Notes: a model not told the origin generated them from the sequence alone. Positions 10,670-23,337 are shown, numbered from the stretch's first letter. The stretch is DNA of 64,000 nt from Owenia fusiformis (GCA_903813345.2 CAIIXF020000009.1:2790001-2854000); one strand, 5' to 3'. Numbers and translations: made by a program.

Positions 10670-12225
10670 GGGAAGCACCACGTTGCGGAATCGGGCATGC
10701 CTGATGACCGATGACAGAAAACATCGCGTTTGATTTTATTGCCATCGGGATAAGATGGATTATAAATTATTTTTGCACGGAATACACACTACCCTACCAC
10801 GTGACCACGTTTAAAAGGGGAACAGGGTACAGCTAAGTTGCAAATGGAGGACGTTGGTTTAATTCCATATTTCTGAACGTAAAATACATTTTACATTTAT
10901 TTCTAGTGTTCTACCAGACACAAAATTGATTCATCAAGCAGTTTGTAGAATATTTTTGGCAAAAAAACACTATAGGCAAAGATAGATAATAGCGGGCGCA
11001 GTGAAGCAAAACTCGAATGCAATACACGATACATTTCAGTAAATCTATCAACGTACAGGTAGCATGTAAGTTTCCCTTCGAAAATGTTACATTGATATGA
11101 AACAAAAAAACAGTTAACTGTTATATAAACTGCGTGTCATCGTGTTATAGGAGGATACGTTTTCTAGTATGTTATTCAACTGTATTTTTTTTGAATTTGA
11201 ACAAAACATTTTAAATGATCGGTTTTTGAAGACGGTGTGAAATTAGACCATTCAAGGGGTTAAATAGAAAGATTCTTCACATGTAGTTCAGGCAATTTTA
11301 ATTATTCTGAGTGGCGGATAGTCATTAATATTGATAGTGGGTAGTAATTTATCATTAACGTGTTAATATTTAATTTCGTTATTTTATTTCGTTTTTATAC
11401 CCTAGTAACACGTATAATCTAGCGTTCTTGTTAATTTAATGCCTAAAATACATACGACCTGAAAGCCCGTGTCTAAATCTACAAAGTAATGTTTACTTTA
11501 TTTAGATTAAATAACAATTGATGACACCTCAAAGCATCAACAGGCGGCCTTTTTAGCATTGCTTTCACTGTTTGCAACGTAAATGTACATGAGGTCGGGA
11601 CATAGTATGTCTGTATAATCAGCTTACTTTCTCGCTCCCTGTACTATTGAATAATTTACATTCCTTGTACCCTGTATTGATCAACTTTTGCAACTGTGTA
11701 CCGTGTACTATGACATATCAAATATTTTAAAATTTAAAACGATATTATTTACATTCTTTCTTCAACTCTCATATAACTTGGAACATGGACTTCACTATTG
11801 CACCACTGAAGTGTTGCGAATAGCAATATTGACTCACTCCGAGCACCAAACGTATTAACCTTTTGACTAAGCAGTTGATATACTCAAAAGCGACATGGTT
11901 GAAAGCCAAAAGATTCGCGCATGCGCGATCGAGGTAGGGTAGTGTGGAATAGGGACCCAAATGCTTATGTTTTGAGAACGAGTTGAACTGTTTGAAAATT
12001 AGGTAGATATTTCAAAACATAATGGGACGTATTGATTGAGCACAAGGTATAACTCCATCTATGGTTTAAACTGATAAAAATACGTTACTAAACTGCTTGC
12101 AATATTTAAACGAGATAAAAGCGCAATTTAAACGATCTAAACTTGAAAGCAACGTACTGCGAACTAGAAAAAGACGAAATGGAGGAATTAAGAACTACTT
12201 ATGACCGAGTTTGCAAAAATACGAA
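10670..12225. other. Unannotated stretch
   Basis: No gene recognised. A palindromic CGCGCATGCGCGA, like an NRF1 site, occurs near 11917, but no plausible first exon lies nearby. Confidence 0.45.
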
Positions 12226-12228
12226 TAG

Positions 12229-12696
12229 TTATCACACCAAACTAGTTTTCAAAGTTTGCGAACTAGTTTTAAATTGTGTGCGAACGAAATGAATTGATTG
12301 CAACTTCCTACGGTCCATTTACAAACTTCATGGATGTGCTCGGACGGGAAGATGATATATAATTTTGAAGATGACGACCATACCATTCTATAAATAGATT
12401 TTGTGACAACTTACTTCAAACGAGATGACCTATTTAGACCATGAAGGTAATTGCCGTACTTTGTACCCCAGGGACGCGTTAACGACGTTGTGTGATCGAA
12501 TATCAATTACAAGACATGTGCCCACCGACATGGTGCGACGTGCAAATTGCGAATGAGATGGACGTATTGAAGACTGTTTATGAACGAAGTAACTAATTAT
12601 TTTAGATATATTTCCCAACCACAGCCAGATTTAGCCCGTTTAACTACTTTTTTTGTTGAACTCAAAGAACGGTTGAGAACTAGCTTGGTGTGATAA
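12229..12696. mobile_element. PIF/Harbinger-like MITE, diverged copy
   Basis: The left end TTATCACACCAAACTAG and right end CTAGCTTGGTGTGATAA are inverted relatives of the ends at 9848-10428. The interior shares GAGATGGACGTATTGAAGAC and TGTTTATGAACGAAGTA with the other copies. It is about 110 bp shorter than copy 1 and more diverged, and target duplications are not obvious. Confidence 0.75.
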
Positions 12697-12949
12697 GGGT
12701 CCTATATGCCCTCTAATCAGATTTCTATACTTAGTACACCTCTTTCCAGAATTTGACTCTCCTGTAATAGTTTCTTTCATTTTATGTAAAAGTTCCAAAA
12801 TCTGTTCGATAAAAGCTGTCCACTCCTATCCTTGCTACACGAACGATATGACCCAGAGAAACGCATGCGCAAATTGCAATTACAAATAAGTTAAATATAA
12901 AAAGATGTCGCTTACATTAAAATTCATTTATTACATAAATATACATTTT

Positions 12950-13076
12950 GTTGAACTCTAAGAACGGTTGAGAACTAGCTTGGTGCATCCTTCTTCAAAG
13001 GACTTCATTTATGCTTAAATTCAGTTATATACCTGTAAAATACCCTTGCAGCAAAGATGACTTGGTGTGAAAGGGG
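12950..13076. repeat. Fragments of the Harbinger-like MITE end
   Basis: AGAACGGTTGAGAACTAGCT followed by TGGTG at about 12962-12986 repeats the right end of the previous element, and CTTGGTGTGA recurs near 13063. These look like broken terminal pieces. Confidence 0.55.
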
Positions 13077-13079
13077 TTT

Positions 13080-15405
13080 ATTATATTGATGATGTTGTTT
13101 GATTGCACTCTATGCCTTGATGTTTATATTTCTTGCTATTGTTGTGTAATGGCTCTTTGGTCTTTAGTCTTTCGCATTTTGACACACGATCCTACCATCT
13201 ATTCCGATAGAAACAACACATTGGGGCTAATTGCAAAAGTTCACAAAATTGAATTGCACATAACACTGACTGCAATATCAAAGAGCAAGTGTGCTGAAAT
13301 ATGTTATGCAACCTTTGAACGCTAATCTTTAGTGATAGGTTTAGCGTTGATATCTTAACTTAAAACCGTCTTCATAATGGGTTTTAAGAACAATCTCGTT
13401 AGGTTTGTCATGTTTCAAGAGCTTGGATAATATTTGCCAATTTATCACTGGAGCCAAGATAGTGTTCCCTCAGAACAGTAATATGTGTTAATTACATATA
13501 CGTCACCTCTCCCTAAGTCCTTCTACTTCAGCAACCCATTTTCTTCCCTACCTGTTGATCAGATGTCATAATCACTGTGTTAATATTTCGCATATACTGA
13601 TATGAGTTCGATTAGAATACAATGGAGTAATCCTGCTTTGAAGGAGTCATAGAGATACACAAGAGCCGAACATTTGATTAACGCCAAAGAGGAATTCAAT
13701 CTAACTAATCAAGATCTGAAAAGTATTTTACGAGAGGGTCATCTCTTCACAGTTTCCATGTAAGACATTAATTAAGTGATAACGTGATAAGATTGAATAA
13801 AACTCGGTTTAATGTTTCAAGTTGAAAATCCGATCAAAGAAGTCCAGTTAATATATGAGCTCCGGATATTCAAGAAAGTGATATATTGTAAAAATGAAGG
13901 AAAACTACTTTATTTTCGTTTTAGTCACAATACATGCACAGGTACAACCAACAAGGTCGATCTAAACTGAGTTATGAAAATCGTAGCTGAATTCGTTATT
14001 GCTTATTGTGTTTAGTGTTATATTGTAGCAAGTCGTGCATGATTTCCCCCATCGTCTTCTATCCCTTTCTCCTTCTAGAGGTGATGCAAATTTAAGTCCT
14101 AAGAATTGAGGTTACGACGGGGGGATTTACAAGGAATACACCAAGACTATGTGTTTCAGAAATACTTTTTCCGAATAAGAATCTGGCATAACATTATTTA
14201 GGATACAATCGATCAAGAAGTTCAAAATATTATAGTCATATCTGACAAAAGTCTACATTTTTTGTGTTATTATTAATCTTTCGAATATTATTTTTGTTTT
14301 AAATACATGAACCCTCTTGGGAGCGATGTTTGACAATAATTGTGTACGTAATTTACTCTTTACGTCATTTACATGTTAATTATAAGGTCTTATTACAAAA
14401 AAACTGAGTGTGACAGTGTCACTCTTAATAGCTCCACTGTTTTGTTGAACATTGGATTCATAGATCTACTATGCATTTCTGACATATGGAGATACGTAAC
14501 CTGATTATACATTCCACCATAACACTTCAAAATCTAAAATTCAGAAATCGCCATATGCTCGCGTGATCATGTCGCTATGGGCATTCTGGGAATCGAATTG
14601 TCGTTATTATATCATTCTTTATGTAACGCTTGAGAGGGACTTACCGGAATAGTAATGTGATATATTTAAAAATGTACGTCTTCTTGTCAAAACACAAAAG
14701 TAGTATAACAATATTAAGCAATGAAATCAGAAAGTAATCTGCGATCGAGGCAATCATGCAAATTCATGCAAAGCTGATGTTATTGTTGTTGTTGCTGCTG
14801 TTGTTATTGTTGATGTAAAAGTGTATGTTATCTATTTTGCCTAGTAACTGTCAGTCTCTAATTAAAATAAAACACAAAATTAGTAGTAATGCGTGTAGAT
14901 GACATGTAAAACTGTTTATGCTGAGTGTGCAATGTTTGTTTTTTCGAGTGCCCCCTCCAATCCTTTTTACCATGGGCTTTCAAATAATTACTCACCTTGA
15001 TCCATCAAGGTATTTCCTTTAACAGTATGTTCCTACTGATGATATTAAACAATAAATGAGAATGAATAGAATGACAATATTGGGATTGATAGAACGAGGT
15101 GAATTGTTCATTTGTTCTTTGATTGGTTGCAGATGTTATGAATTAGGAGAAGTGCAATCCTTTGCAGGATAATAAATATACTAGAGTCAAATATTGCCGC
15201 AAAACAATTGAGTTTTATGGACTAGGGATTAAAGGTGAGACATAAGTGCTGCGTTTCATGCTTGAATTATCTATTCTTTGATTGTAATCCACTCGAAGTA
15301 AACAGGATCTACGTCCAATAGATCACGAATAGAAAGATGGAGACATATCACGAAGTTGATCAAAACTATTGTCCCCGGAGAATCTTAGCTCCGTCGATGG
15401 TCGAC
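13080..15405. other. Unannotated stretch with one microsatellite
   Basis: No domain-bearing ORF was found. A TTG-rich trinucleotide tract lies at about 14780-14815. Confidence 0.45.
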
Positions 15406-15414
15406 GATTGTGTC

Positions 15415-15535
15415 GATGTAGTTATTCGTAAATAGACCGTTGAAATAGAATGTTCCAATTACGTTCATTCGGCTCGCTCACAGTTAAAACCAGTTCGACA
15501 GTTCAACGCAGCGACAACTGGTTTGGTGTGATAGC
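15415..15535. mobile_element. Harbinger-like MITE end fragment
   Basis: Text resembling the middle of the family (GTAAATAGACCGT, TACGTTCATTCGG) leads to ACTGGTTTGGTGTGATAG near 15515-15532. Only one terminus is present. It lies about 20 bp from the next full copy. Confidence 0.6.
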
Positions 15536-16837
15536 TATTTTTGCTTACTCATCATAACCCTACTATCACACCAAACTAGTTCTCACTACGTTCTCGAAAA
15601 CGGACTTAAACTGTGCACGAACGGATTTGACGTACTAAGAACCAACTAAGAACCGTTTGGGATCTGTTTACAAACTTCATGAAACTACTAGAACGAGTAG
15701 GTCCTCCACAACTTAGAGCATGCTCAAAATTTTCTGGTGATCGTCAAAACGTTGCCGAATCGGTTTTAAACTTCTTTCTCATAATAAGTCCCTGAATGAA
15801 CGTAGCTACAACGTTCTACGGTCTGTTTACGAACTTCATGGACTTTCCCGGACGGGGGATTAGTGTGTGCCAAAACTCCAGAAAATCACAAAAACCTATG
15901 TTGTGGTAGCTTACTATGAAGTGACCCATTCTCATTATAGATTGGTCCATCAACTATTCATTTTTACTTGTCTGCACTCAAAAAGGTGACACGAATGGGC
16001 TAAACGGCTTGCCACAAGGTGCAACCATCAAAAAGATGAGTTTGATGAAAAATTATTTTTTTCAAATAATAGCAATGGGTATACAATATAGGAGGCAAAT
16101 TTGATATTGATAAGTATGATAGTCCATTTGCGTGTGGCCATTTTTATAAAAAACAATAATTGTTAAGAATTATATATTTCCTACCTGAAAATACCATCTT
16201 AATTCAAAAGTCATGGTTGTTAATAAAAATATTCCTATTTCACCTATATAATGTTTTCAAAATATTTCAATTGCCATTATATTCATTGTTGGCAAAGTAA
16301 ATAAATATAAGGGCTCACACAAGGATCAACTTTATTTGCAATATTTTCATATTTAGTGATGTTTTTTAAAAATATAAGGTTAAACACAATTTTATTTGTT
16401 TAATGTTTAACAATATAAACATAGTGTGTTTATTCTATTGTTTCGACTGGAAAATCGCAATTCATTGCTCTTCCTCTTAGAACGGCAGGGGATATACAAG
16501 TACATAAACAGTCTTAAAAAACGTTGATCCTTGTGTAAGCCCTACACTTATTTACTTTGCCAGAAACTGATATAATGGTTATTCGTCGGTATGAAAATCA
16601 TTTCAAAGGTAAAATAGGAAGAATGTCATTGAACTTGGAATAAAAAGCATTATATGGTTAGAAATACCCAATTTTTACCATAATTGTTTTTAATAATATA
16701 ACCATATACTAATGGACTATGTTTACATTTCAATAACCGATGTGCATTATATTTTGCATGTTTTACTGCAATTATTTGTAAAAATATTTTTAAATCTTAC
16801 ATTTTTGACTGTAAAGCGAAGAGACAATGCTCAAATG

Positions 16838-17420
16838 GCCCATTCTTATAGAAAAATAATACATTATTGTAAAATTTTTTAGTTTTCCTGGAATAAAGTA
16901 TGTACTTTTGTGATTTTTAGAAAAAAGACATGACAAGGAATGACATGAGCCAACAATATTCTAAAATTGAAACAATTTTTTTTTTTGAAATTGGTCACCT
17001 ATTTACTGGGTGTAAAGTAAGTGTAAACTGAGTGTAAACTTAAGTGAAAACTAAGTGCGAACTGGATGTAAAGTAGATGTAAACTTAAGTGTAAAGTGGG
17101 TGTATACTAAGGTGTAAACTGAGTGTAAATTAAAGTGTAAATTAGCTCATTTGCATATGAAATTGGTCACCTATTTACTGGGTGTAAAGTAAGTATAAAC
17201 TGAGTGTAAATTGTAGGTGTAAAGCCTTTGTAAATTTTGATATGGGGGGAATTTAAACTCATTTTTGCACTTTGAATCATTAATAACTTCACCAATTTAT
17301 AACATATTGTGAATCTTTTGGGAGATTATTGTATTTGATATTGTAAGGAATAGATTGGTAGGTCAATTATACATGTTGCTTTCAATTTTGTCACCTCTAT
17401 AGATCAGATTCTGCCTTTAA
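16838..17420. repeat. Rearranged copy of the GATTCTGCCTTTAA MITE family
   Basis: The part at about 16838-16976 matches 46890-47030 in the same orientation (GACATGACAAGGAATGACAT, ATATTCTAAAATTGAAA). The part at about 17236-17420 matches 34390-34564 and ends GATTCTGCCTTTAA. Relative to the standard copies, the two halves are in opposite orientations and are separated by the minisatellite. Confidence 0.65.
16986..17235. repeat. GTGTAAA-type minisatellite with duplicated flank
   Basis: Irregular 10-14-bp units around ANTGNGTGTAAA repeat about 15 times. The lead-in TGAAATTGGTCACCTATTTA occurs at both 16986 and 17158, and each copy restarts the array. It lies within the nested 3-kb element. Confidence 0.75.
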
Positions 17421-19205
17421 AACACCAAAATTGCTAGATATTGACCTTGAAATTACCTACACCCATTCATAACATAATCATTGGTTGTGAAGGGTCACAC
17501 CATCGGCAAAATATCTTAAAATGCCTACTATCCTACATAGTACATATTGATATTTTAAACTTGAAATGACCCTGACTTTTGACCTATGTTGAATACACAG
17601 TTTATGAACAAAACATACGAAGTTGAAAACTGATCTTTTTGAAATGAAATTGCTGCTAATGTTTCAAAACTAAGGTATCTTTATTGCAAAAGTAATATTT
17701 AAATTGAATAAACCAAAAGAGATAGACTTGAATTATCTAATTTTCCATCAGATTTAGTAAAATTATAACTCTTAAGTAAATGTTGCAATGAATGCTCACA
17801 CATATCTTGTTGTATATCAATCTAGTGCAACTGCTACAGGTATCACTCTGACACGTACATGTATCTGTGAACAAATCAAACTTCTTTGATGTTGATGTAA
17901 TGCAAATTGGTATCTTTTAATATGACGTCCGTAAGATAAACCATTAATACTAGGATTGTCAAATCTTGAATTAATAAAATCAATTCCCGTCTCATCACTG
18001 TCACACCCATTACTACAAGATGATGTCTCTTAGATCACTGTCTGCAAGCTATAAACTAAAAGAATCAACTTCACTATCTGCTGCATCGCTATATAAATAT
18101 AGTAGTATATAGAGGGTTGTCCTGGAAGTGATGCACTATATGCTCGTAACACTTTTTTTTATTCAAATATATATCCAAATAACCATTATATAAGTTTTTG
18201 GCAAAGTAAATAATTGTAGGGCTCACACAAGGATCAACTTTTTGAAGACTTTTTCGTACTGGTGTAGAATCTCCTGCTTGCAAAGCAAGGGCGATGAATT
18301 GAAATTTTTCAGTCGAGACAAGAAAACAAACATATAATTATTTTTTCTTCAACAAATAAAAGATAAAATTGAGTTTACCTTCGTATTTTTTCAAAACATC
18401 ACTTAATATGAAAATGCCGTGTACAAAGTTGATCCTTGGTTGAGCCCTATAATTATTTACTTTGTCAAAAACTAATGAAATGGTTATTGGTATATTTAAA
18501 AAACATTGACTATATAAAATAGGAATAATATCCTTGACAACAGTAACTTTTTAATTGAAATCGCATTTTAAGGTCATAAATATCCAATTTTTTACCATAA
18601 TTGTTTTTCATAAAATTACCACACCCAAATGGACTATTATTACACATCAATATCAAATTTGCATCTTATTTTGTATACTTACAAGTATTATTTAAAAAAT
18701 GTATATTTTTCAAACTCATCTTTTTGACGGTCGCACCTTGGTGCAAGCCGTTTAGCCCTTTCGTGTCACTATTTTGACTGCAGACAAGTAAAAATGAATA
18801 GATAATAGATCAATCTAAAATGACTATTGGTCAATTCATAGTAAGCTACTATAACATAGGTTTAGCCTAACTAAGCCACTTAGAAAGCAATTTGGCACAC
18901 ACTAGATGTGATTTAGAATTTTGAATCGATTCAAAATTCGATGGCGACCGTGCCGTTCTGTAATGAGGTCATGATGACCTTCTAGACTTAGGGACGGTTT
19001 ATACTACGTTGCACTCCGACGTGGTGCGACCTGAACGAACTGCGAATGAGATGGACGTATTGAAGACTGTTTATGAACGAAGTAGCTAATTATTTTAGAC
19101 ATATATCCCGTTCGCAGCCAGATGGAGCCCGTTTTACGACATTTTCGTAGGACTGGCAAGAACGGGTAAGAACTAGTTTGGTGTGATAGGGGGGTAAGCA
19201 GTCTC

Positions 19206-19640
19206 TATTTCGTCTACCCGGCGTATCAAGGCAGTTCCACCAATTAGTTCAATCTACTTCTTTCTCATAATAAGTCCCTAGTAGGAACGTCAGTCCATTC
19301 ATAGTTTGTCCACCTCGATCGTTTTCAATCGCCACTCTAATCTTCCTGAAACCAGAACCTGACGACTACCAGAAAATCTTTGGCATGCTCGAAGTTCTAG
19401 AAGACCCACCCATTCGAGTACGTTCATGAAGTTTGTAAGTGCAAAATGGTTATAAGTACATCAAAACCGTTCTTACACAGTTTAAGCCCCTGTTTTCGAG
19501 AAAGTAGCCTTCTTCAGTCTGATAGTAGGGTAAGACGTCATATGTCCCGTCACTATCTAGATTCATTCCATTTTACGACTTTTTGTAGGGCTGTGGAAAG
19601 AGCGGTTGAGAACTAGCTTGGTGTTTGGGGGTTAGAGACT
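19206..19640. mobile_element. Degenerate Harbinger-like MITE fragments
   Basis: The segment at 19257-19540 retains family words such as CATGAAGTTTGTAA and ACAGTTTAAGCCC and ends GATAGTAGGG. A second piece at about 19570-19625 ends GAGAACTAGCTTGGTG. The 23 bp at 19257-19279 are identical to 15771-15793 in copy 2 but absent from copy 1. Confidence 0.6.
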
Positions 19641-19699
19641 CTGCCACTATTTTGGAGCAAATCTTGCTTGTTTTACAATGTGTTCAGACTTTCCCAACA

Positions 19700-20378
19700 C
19701 CAGTCTCCCTTTATTTTCAATACACAACCCGACGCACGTGTAGTCAACCACACTAGTCGTAGATATCCATAGTTCTTCCTTCGTTCTGACCTCGCCGTTC
19801 CGAGAGCACGCTGGCCACCCACCGTACAGCTGGCCATATGTTTGCAGTCCTACGCGAGATAAGCCTTTTACCAGGAAATACTCCCTCTAGATGTGTCAGG
19901 CTGCAGCTGCAATAAGGAGATGCTCCATCCTGCTGGAAGATGACTCTTGTCATTTTCACCCGTCTGTTCCGTCTTAAGGCAGGGATGAAACACCCGTGGA
20001 TGATCAGATTCTGATTCCTTTCAGAATTTACCACAACAGGGTTTTCTTTGGCATCTTCGAATCATAATGGACGTATAGCACACTATACTGTTCCTATCTC
20101 AACACTGAATGTAGTGATCATGAGTGGCCTATTCCGTGTCTGTGTAGGGTTATCAGCCGCTCAAAATATTATGTTCTGCTTTTTGACATGTCCAGTTATT
20201 TATTTAGATGGACATGATGATTTGATTACCTGCCACCAAAAAACAAGTCGTATCGCTATATATTGAACAAAACGTGTATCAATTCTTAGTCAGCTCAGAA
20301 AATTTGAGACCAATCATGCGAATAATGAATGAATAATTACACTTTAAAATCAGTAACATTTTTGGCCCACCCTGTATA
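19700..20378 (-). pseudogene. Mariner/IS630-type transposase relic with one terminal repeat
   Basis: The minus-strand frame at 19753-20034 encodes RVIFQQDGASPYCS, then FPGKRLISRRTANIWPA. This is the second catalytic block of DDE/D transposases of the IS630-Tc1-mariner group. Stops and frame changes occur on both sides, so it is not functional. The plus-strand end TTGGCCCACCCTGTATA at about 20362-20378 is a typical mariner-like terminal repeat. The opposite terminus was not found. Confidence 0.75.
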
Positions 20379-20379
20379 T

Positions 20380-21295
20380 TATTATATTTCGTAATGTCAA
20401 TGTGTTCGGGTATCATGACATATGCTACAGGATGACACTTAACGACTTGCCTCATCAATTTGCTCTCTCATTAGTCTGGCCGCATAATTTACAACACACA
20501 AAATAACACGTGATGATCGAAAATATCATCATCATCATCATCAGCCTTAAAACAAAACGTTTCTTTCGAGATATTAGAACCGAAAGTCAAATTCAATCTG
20601 CACTAACTATCTCTGATGATTTTGGTCACTTTTGCTGGAATTTAATGCATTTTTAGCAATCAGACCTAATAAATTAAATTACCAATTTGGTTGTACTTGT
20701 TAAGTTCTTTTCAACGATACAGAAAATGCGTTCGTGTCATGATTCATCGACTGAGAAACGGAAAGAATTCTCTCTCGGTGACATCGATATTGTCTGATAT
20801 CTATTCCAAAAGGACATTCCGATTCCTGTGTTAATGGCTCAAAAATACCTGACTGAATGAAACAGGATGTCCACTGTCCCTCGATATTATGTGCAAAAGG
20901 ATATGCATTAATACATCGTTATGCTTGACTTCAATGCTCACTTTTTATAAAATCAACATAAGTATAGAATAACGATATTATTATCGCATTAGTACACACG
21001 GCCTTCCATATACTGTGATTATCACATTATAAGTGGATTGAAAACTGGAGTTGTTTCATAATGACTGTTCCCAATAGTTGGATAACAAATGATAGAGACA
21101 TACATTAGTTTCCAAAAGTATGGCAACGAGAATGAAGTCCCCATTGGATCGCTTGCGAAGTGACAAGGTGAAAGTAATTGCAATTTATGTGTAATTTAAA
21201 TTAAAAGGCCAGTTTGATCCAAGGTCACCCGACACGTCACATGATCATCTTCTAGGGGGGGGGGGGGTGTAATGACCTTCGATAGCAAGTCGCTA
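20380..21295. other. Unannotated stretch
   Basis: A short ATC trinucleotide tract lies near 20526-20544 and a poly-G run near 21256-21268. No gene is recognised. Confidence 0.45.
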
Positions 21296-21299
21296 CTAC

Positions 21300-21640
21300 A
21301 GTCTCTGCTCTAGTGGTTAGCCTTTATGGCTAAGGGGTAGAGCGTCTGACTCGAGAGCGGGAGGTCCTGGGTTCGATTCCTGTACGGGGGATTGAATTTA
21401 GCACATTCTCTTTCGAGTCTAGTATCTGGCTCGGTACACTGCAGCTACCCGACGGGCGTTGCCAAGTGGTCGTTACACGTTACACGACCACAGACACGCC
21501 CGTCCGGAGAAGTTTAACGGGACAGATGCTAGACATGAAAGGAAGTGTGCTTAATACAAGGCCTAATGGAATCGAGCCCGGGACCTTCAGCTCCATAGAC
21601 TGACACTCTATCGCTAGAGCCAAATGAGTTAGCCACTGCA
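21300..21640. repeat. Element with two inward-facing tRNA-like ends
   Basis: On the plus strand TGGCTAAGGGGTAGAGCG (21327-21344) followed by GGTTCGATTCC (21370-21380) reads as RNA polymerase III A and B boxes. On the minus strand the mirror unit has an A-box-like TGGCTCTAGCGATAGAGTG (about 21604-21622) and B box GGCTCGATTCC (about 21568-21578). The two tRNA-like stretches resemble each other, so they also form diverged terminal inverted repeats. Neither folds convincingly into a functional tRNA. Confidence 0.7.
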
Positions 21641-23337
21641 GATGGGATGTAGCAGCAATTTGGAATCGAGTGTCATTACACTAAGTCATTTAATGAACAG
21701 TTTTCAATACACACTCCAATCCACTGCGAACTATTTAAATGTCTTGAAGTTGTGTATTGGATCTATTTATTTTGCCTTTGGACTAGCGACTGGCAAAGGA
21801 CGTAATTCAGTCGAGTTAGGCCTGTTTTTAAACAGAATGATCCAGCTACGACAGGATAGACGGAAGAACAAATTTTGAACAGTTTTCAACATCTTCCCTC
21901 CCGACCCGGGTACCATGCGCTTGCACACATTTCGTCCAAATTCAAGTTTTGGGTGAACATGTCTACATGCACAGAAGATACATTTTCAAATGGGATTCTA
22001 GACTATCGACAAAATATGTATTTGTTGAAAGTAGCCCTTCCCGTTTGTTCCGTACATTACTTGTTCAATTTGTTGAGGTGTTAGTTAGAAATTCTGCATG
22101 ATGTCAGAACTTATTACTCAAGTCGAGTGCGAGATCACATGACCCGTATTATCTAGAACTTAAATTGCTATTTTATAGCAGCGAGGCGTAAAAAGGTTTA
22201 GCAAAATGTCATTCCTGAGGTTTATTAACTAAGTTAAATGTATTCTTAGACATAAATTGAGGCATTTAGATAGCAGAGAAACGGATCCATTCGACTATAC
22301 AGGAAGCGCGACGGGCTGTGATTGATTTACGTAGATACAGATAGAATTCAATGCTTGAGGAATCAATTACTTGTAAAATATTGTGTGATATCTATTCTGA
22401 GTAGGGCGTCATGATTCACATGATAATGACACAAAACACTTGGCTAAACGGCACAAAAGCTTCATTATCTATCGATGATATTTACAAGGGGATACGCTAA
22501 TGAAACATCGTGATGTTTAACTAGCGATTTGATGTTCACTTATTTAACAAAGGATCTGGATATAGATTTCCGACATTCCAAGTTAAAACTCAGCGAAAAA
22601 CCTTCCCGTAAGATTGATAAATATATATCTTTTTAATGTCAACCAGTTTGATATATCATTAAATATACATTTCTGGCTATTTTCATTTCGATTTATTTTT
22701 ATATCAATTATACCGAGTAAACAGTTAAATAGGAAATTGTGACTCTTGTCCTGTTTTGCTTTATTTAAACCAAGTCAGTGTACATACGCTGTTTCGATTT
22801 TTTAGAATTGAGGGAATTCTTTGCAAGGATAGCTTGCATCGTGGCTTGTATTCAGCGGAATTTCAAATATCATGAGCATGTCTTAACCTCACACATAGCT
22901 ATTCATAACTAGAGACAGACGGGAAATCAATTGATCAAAGATAAGATAGATTACAAATTAGTCCTTTCTTACGTCTGATTTATCAAGGGATTGATAAGTT
23001 ACAGCTTTAAAAATATGTATTTGCGATTTGGTTGTTGCATAATCCTTGAGTATTCTTTTTAATTACATGTTATTATGTGTAGTATTAATTCCATTGATTC
23101 TTCACCCATTCTCAAATATCAGGTCCATATCGAGGTTTGAACTTTTGAAAAAATAACTGTTGTGTTTCGGTTAATCTCATTCACCAAAGAAATCAACTTA
23201 GCCGAAAGTACTCCAAAATATTTCATGCTCCACTATCTCGTTTTTGAGATACACCATCGTATAAGGGAAGGGTAAACTGTTAATTTTGCAAAATAAATCT
23301 CCGTTACTTCTAATATTATTTGGACTAATCAATGGTA
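21641..23337. other. Unannotated stretch
   Basis: Short ORFs at 21642-21878 and 21875-22084 overlap and show no domains. No clear repeats were seen. Confidence 0.45.

Larger units (their letters stand above)
15861..18904. mobile_element. 3044-bp inverted-repeat transposon nested in the MITE, 3-bp GAT duplication
   Basis: The ends are TAGTGTGTGCCAAA and its complement TTTGGCACACACTA, flanked by GAT at 15858-15860 and 18905-18907. Similarity of the two ends continues inward for at least 300 bp, sharing GTAGCTTACTATGAA, GGGCTAAACGGCTTGC and AAAAAGATGAGTTTGA. Each long arm contains a further foldback: GGCTCACACAAGGATCAAC near 16311 and its relative near 16528, and likewise near 18220 and 18429. 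No transposase frame is evident. The 3-bp duplication would fit CACTA/EnSpm-like or Harbinger-like integration, but the superfamily is not assigned. Confidence 0.8.
15558..19194. mobile_element. PIF/Harbinger-like MITE, copy 2, split by a 3-kb insertion
   Basis: TAA flanks both ends (15555-15557 and 19195-19197). The outer parts (15558-15857 and 18905-19194) together make about 590 bp and read as the reverse complement of the element at 9848-10428, including a terminal CTATCACACCAAACTAG. The middle is occupied by an unrelated inverted-repeat element, so this copy was already in place when that element inserted. Confidence 0.8.

Noticed and set aside
11905-11935. Host promoter at an NRF1-like palindrome
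   Set aside because: No first exon, Kozak start or GC-rich context nearby. Similar GCGCATGCGC words lie within transposon ends elsewhere in the window.
21300-21390. A functional tRNA gene
   Set aside because: A and B boxes are present, but no complete acceptor and anticodon stems could be paired, and a mirrored partner lies 250 bp away.
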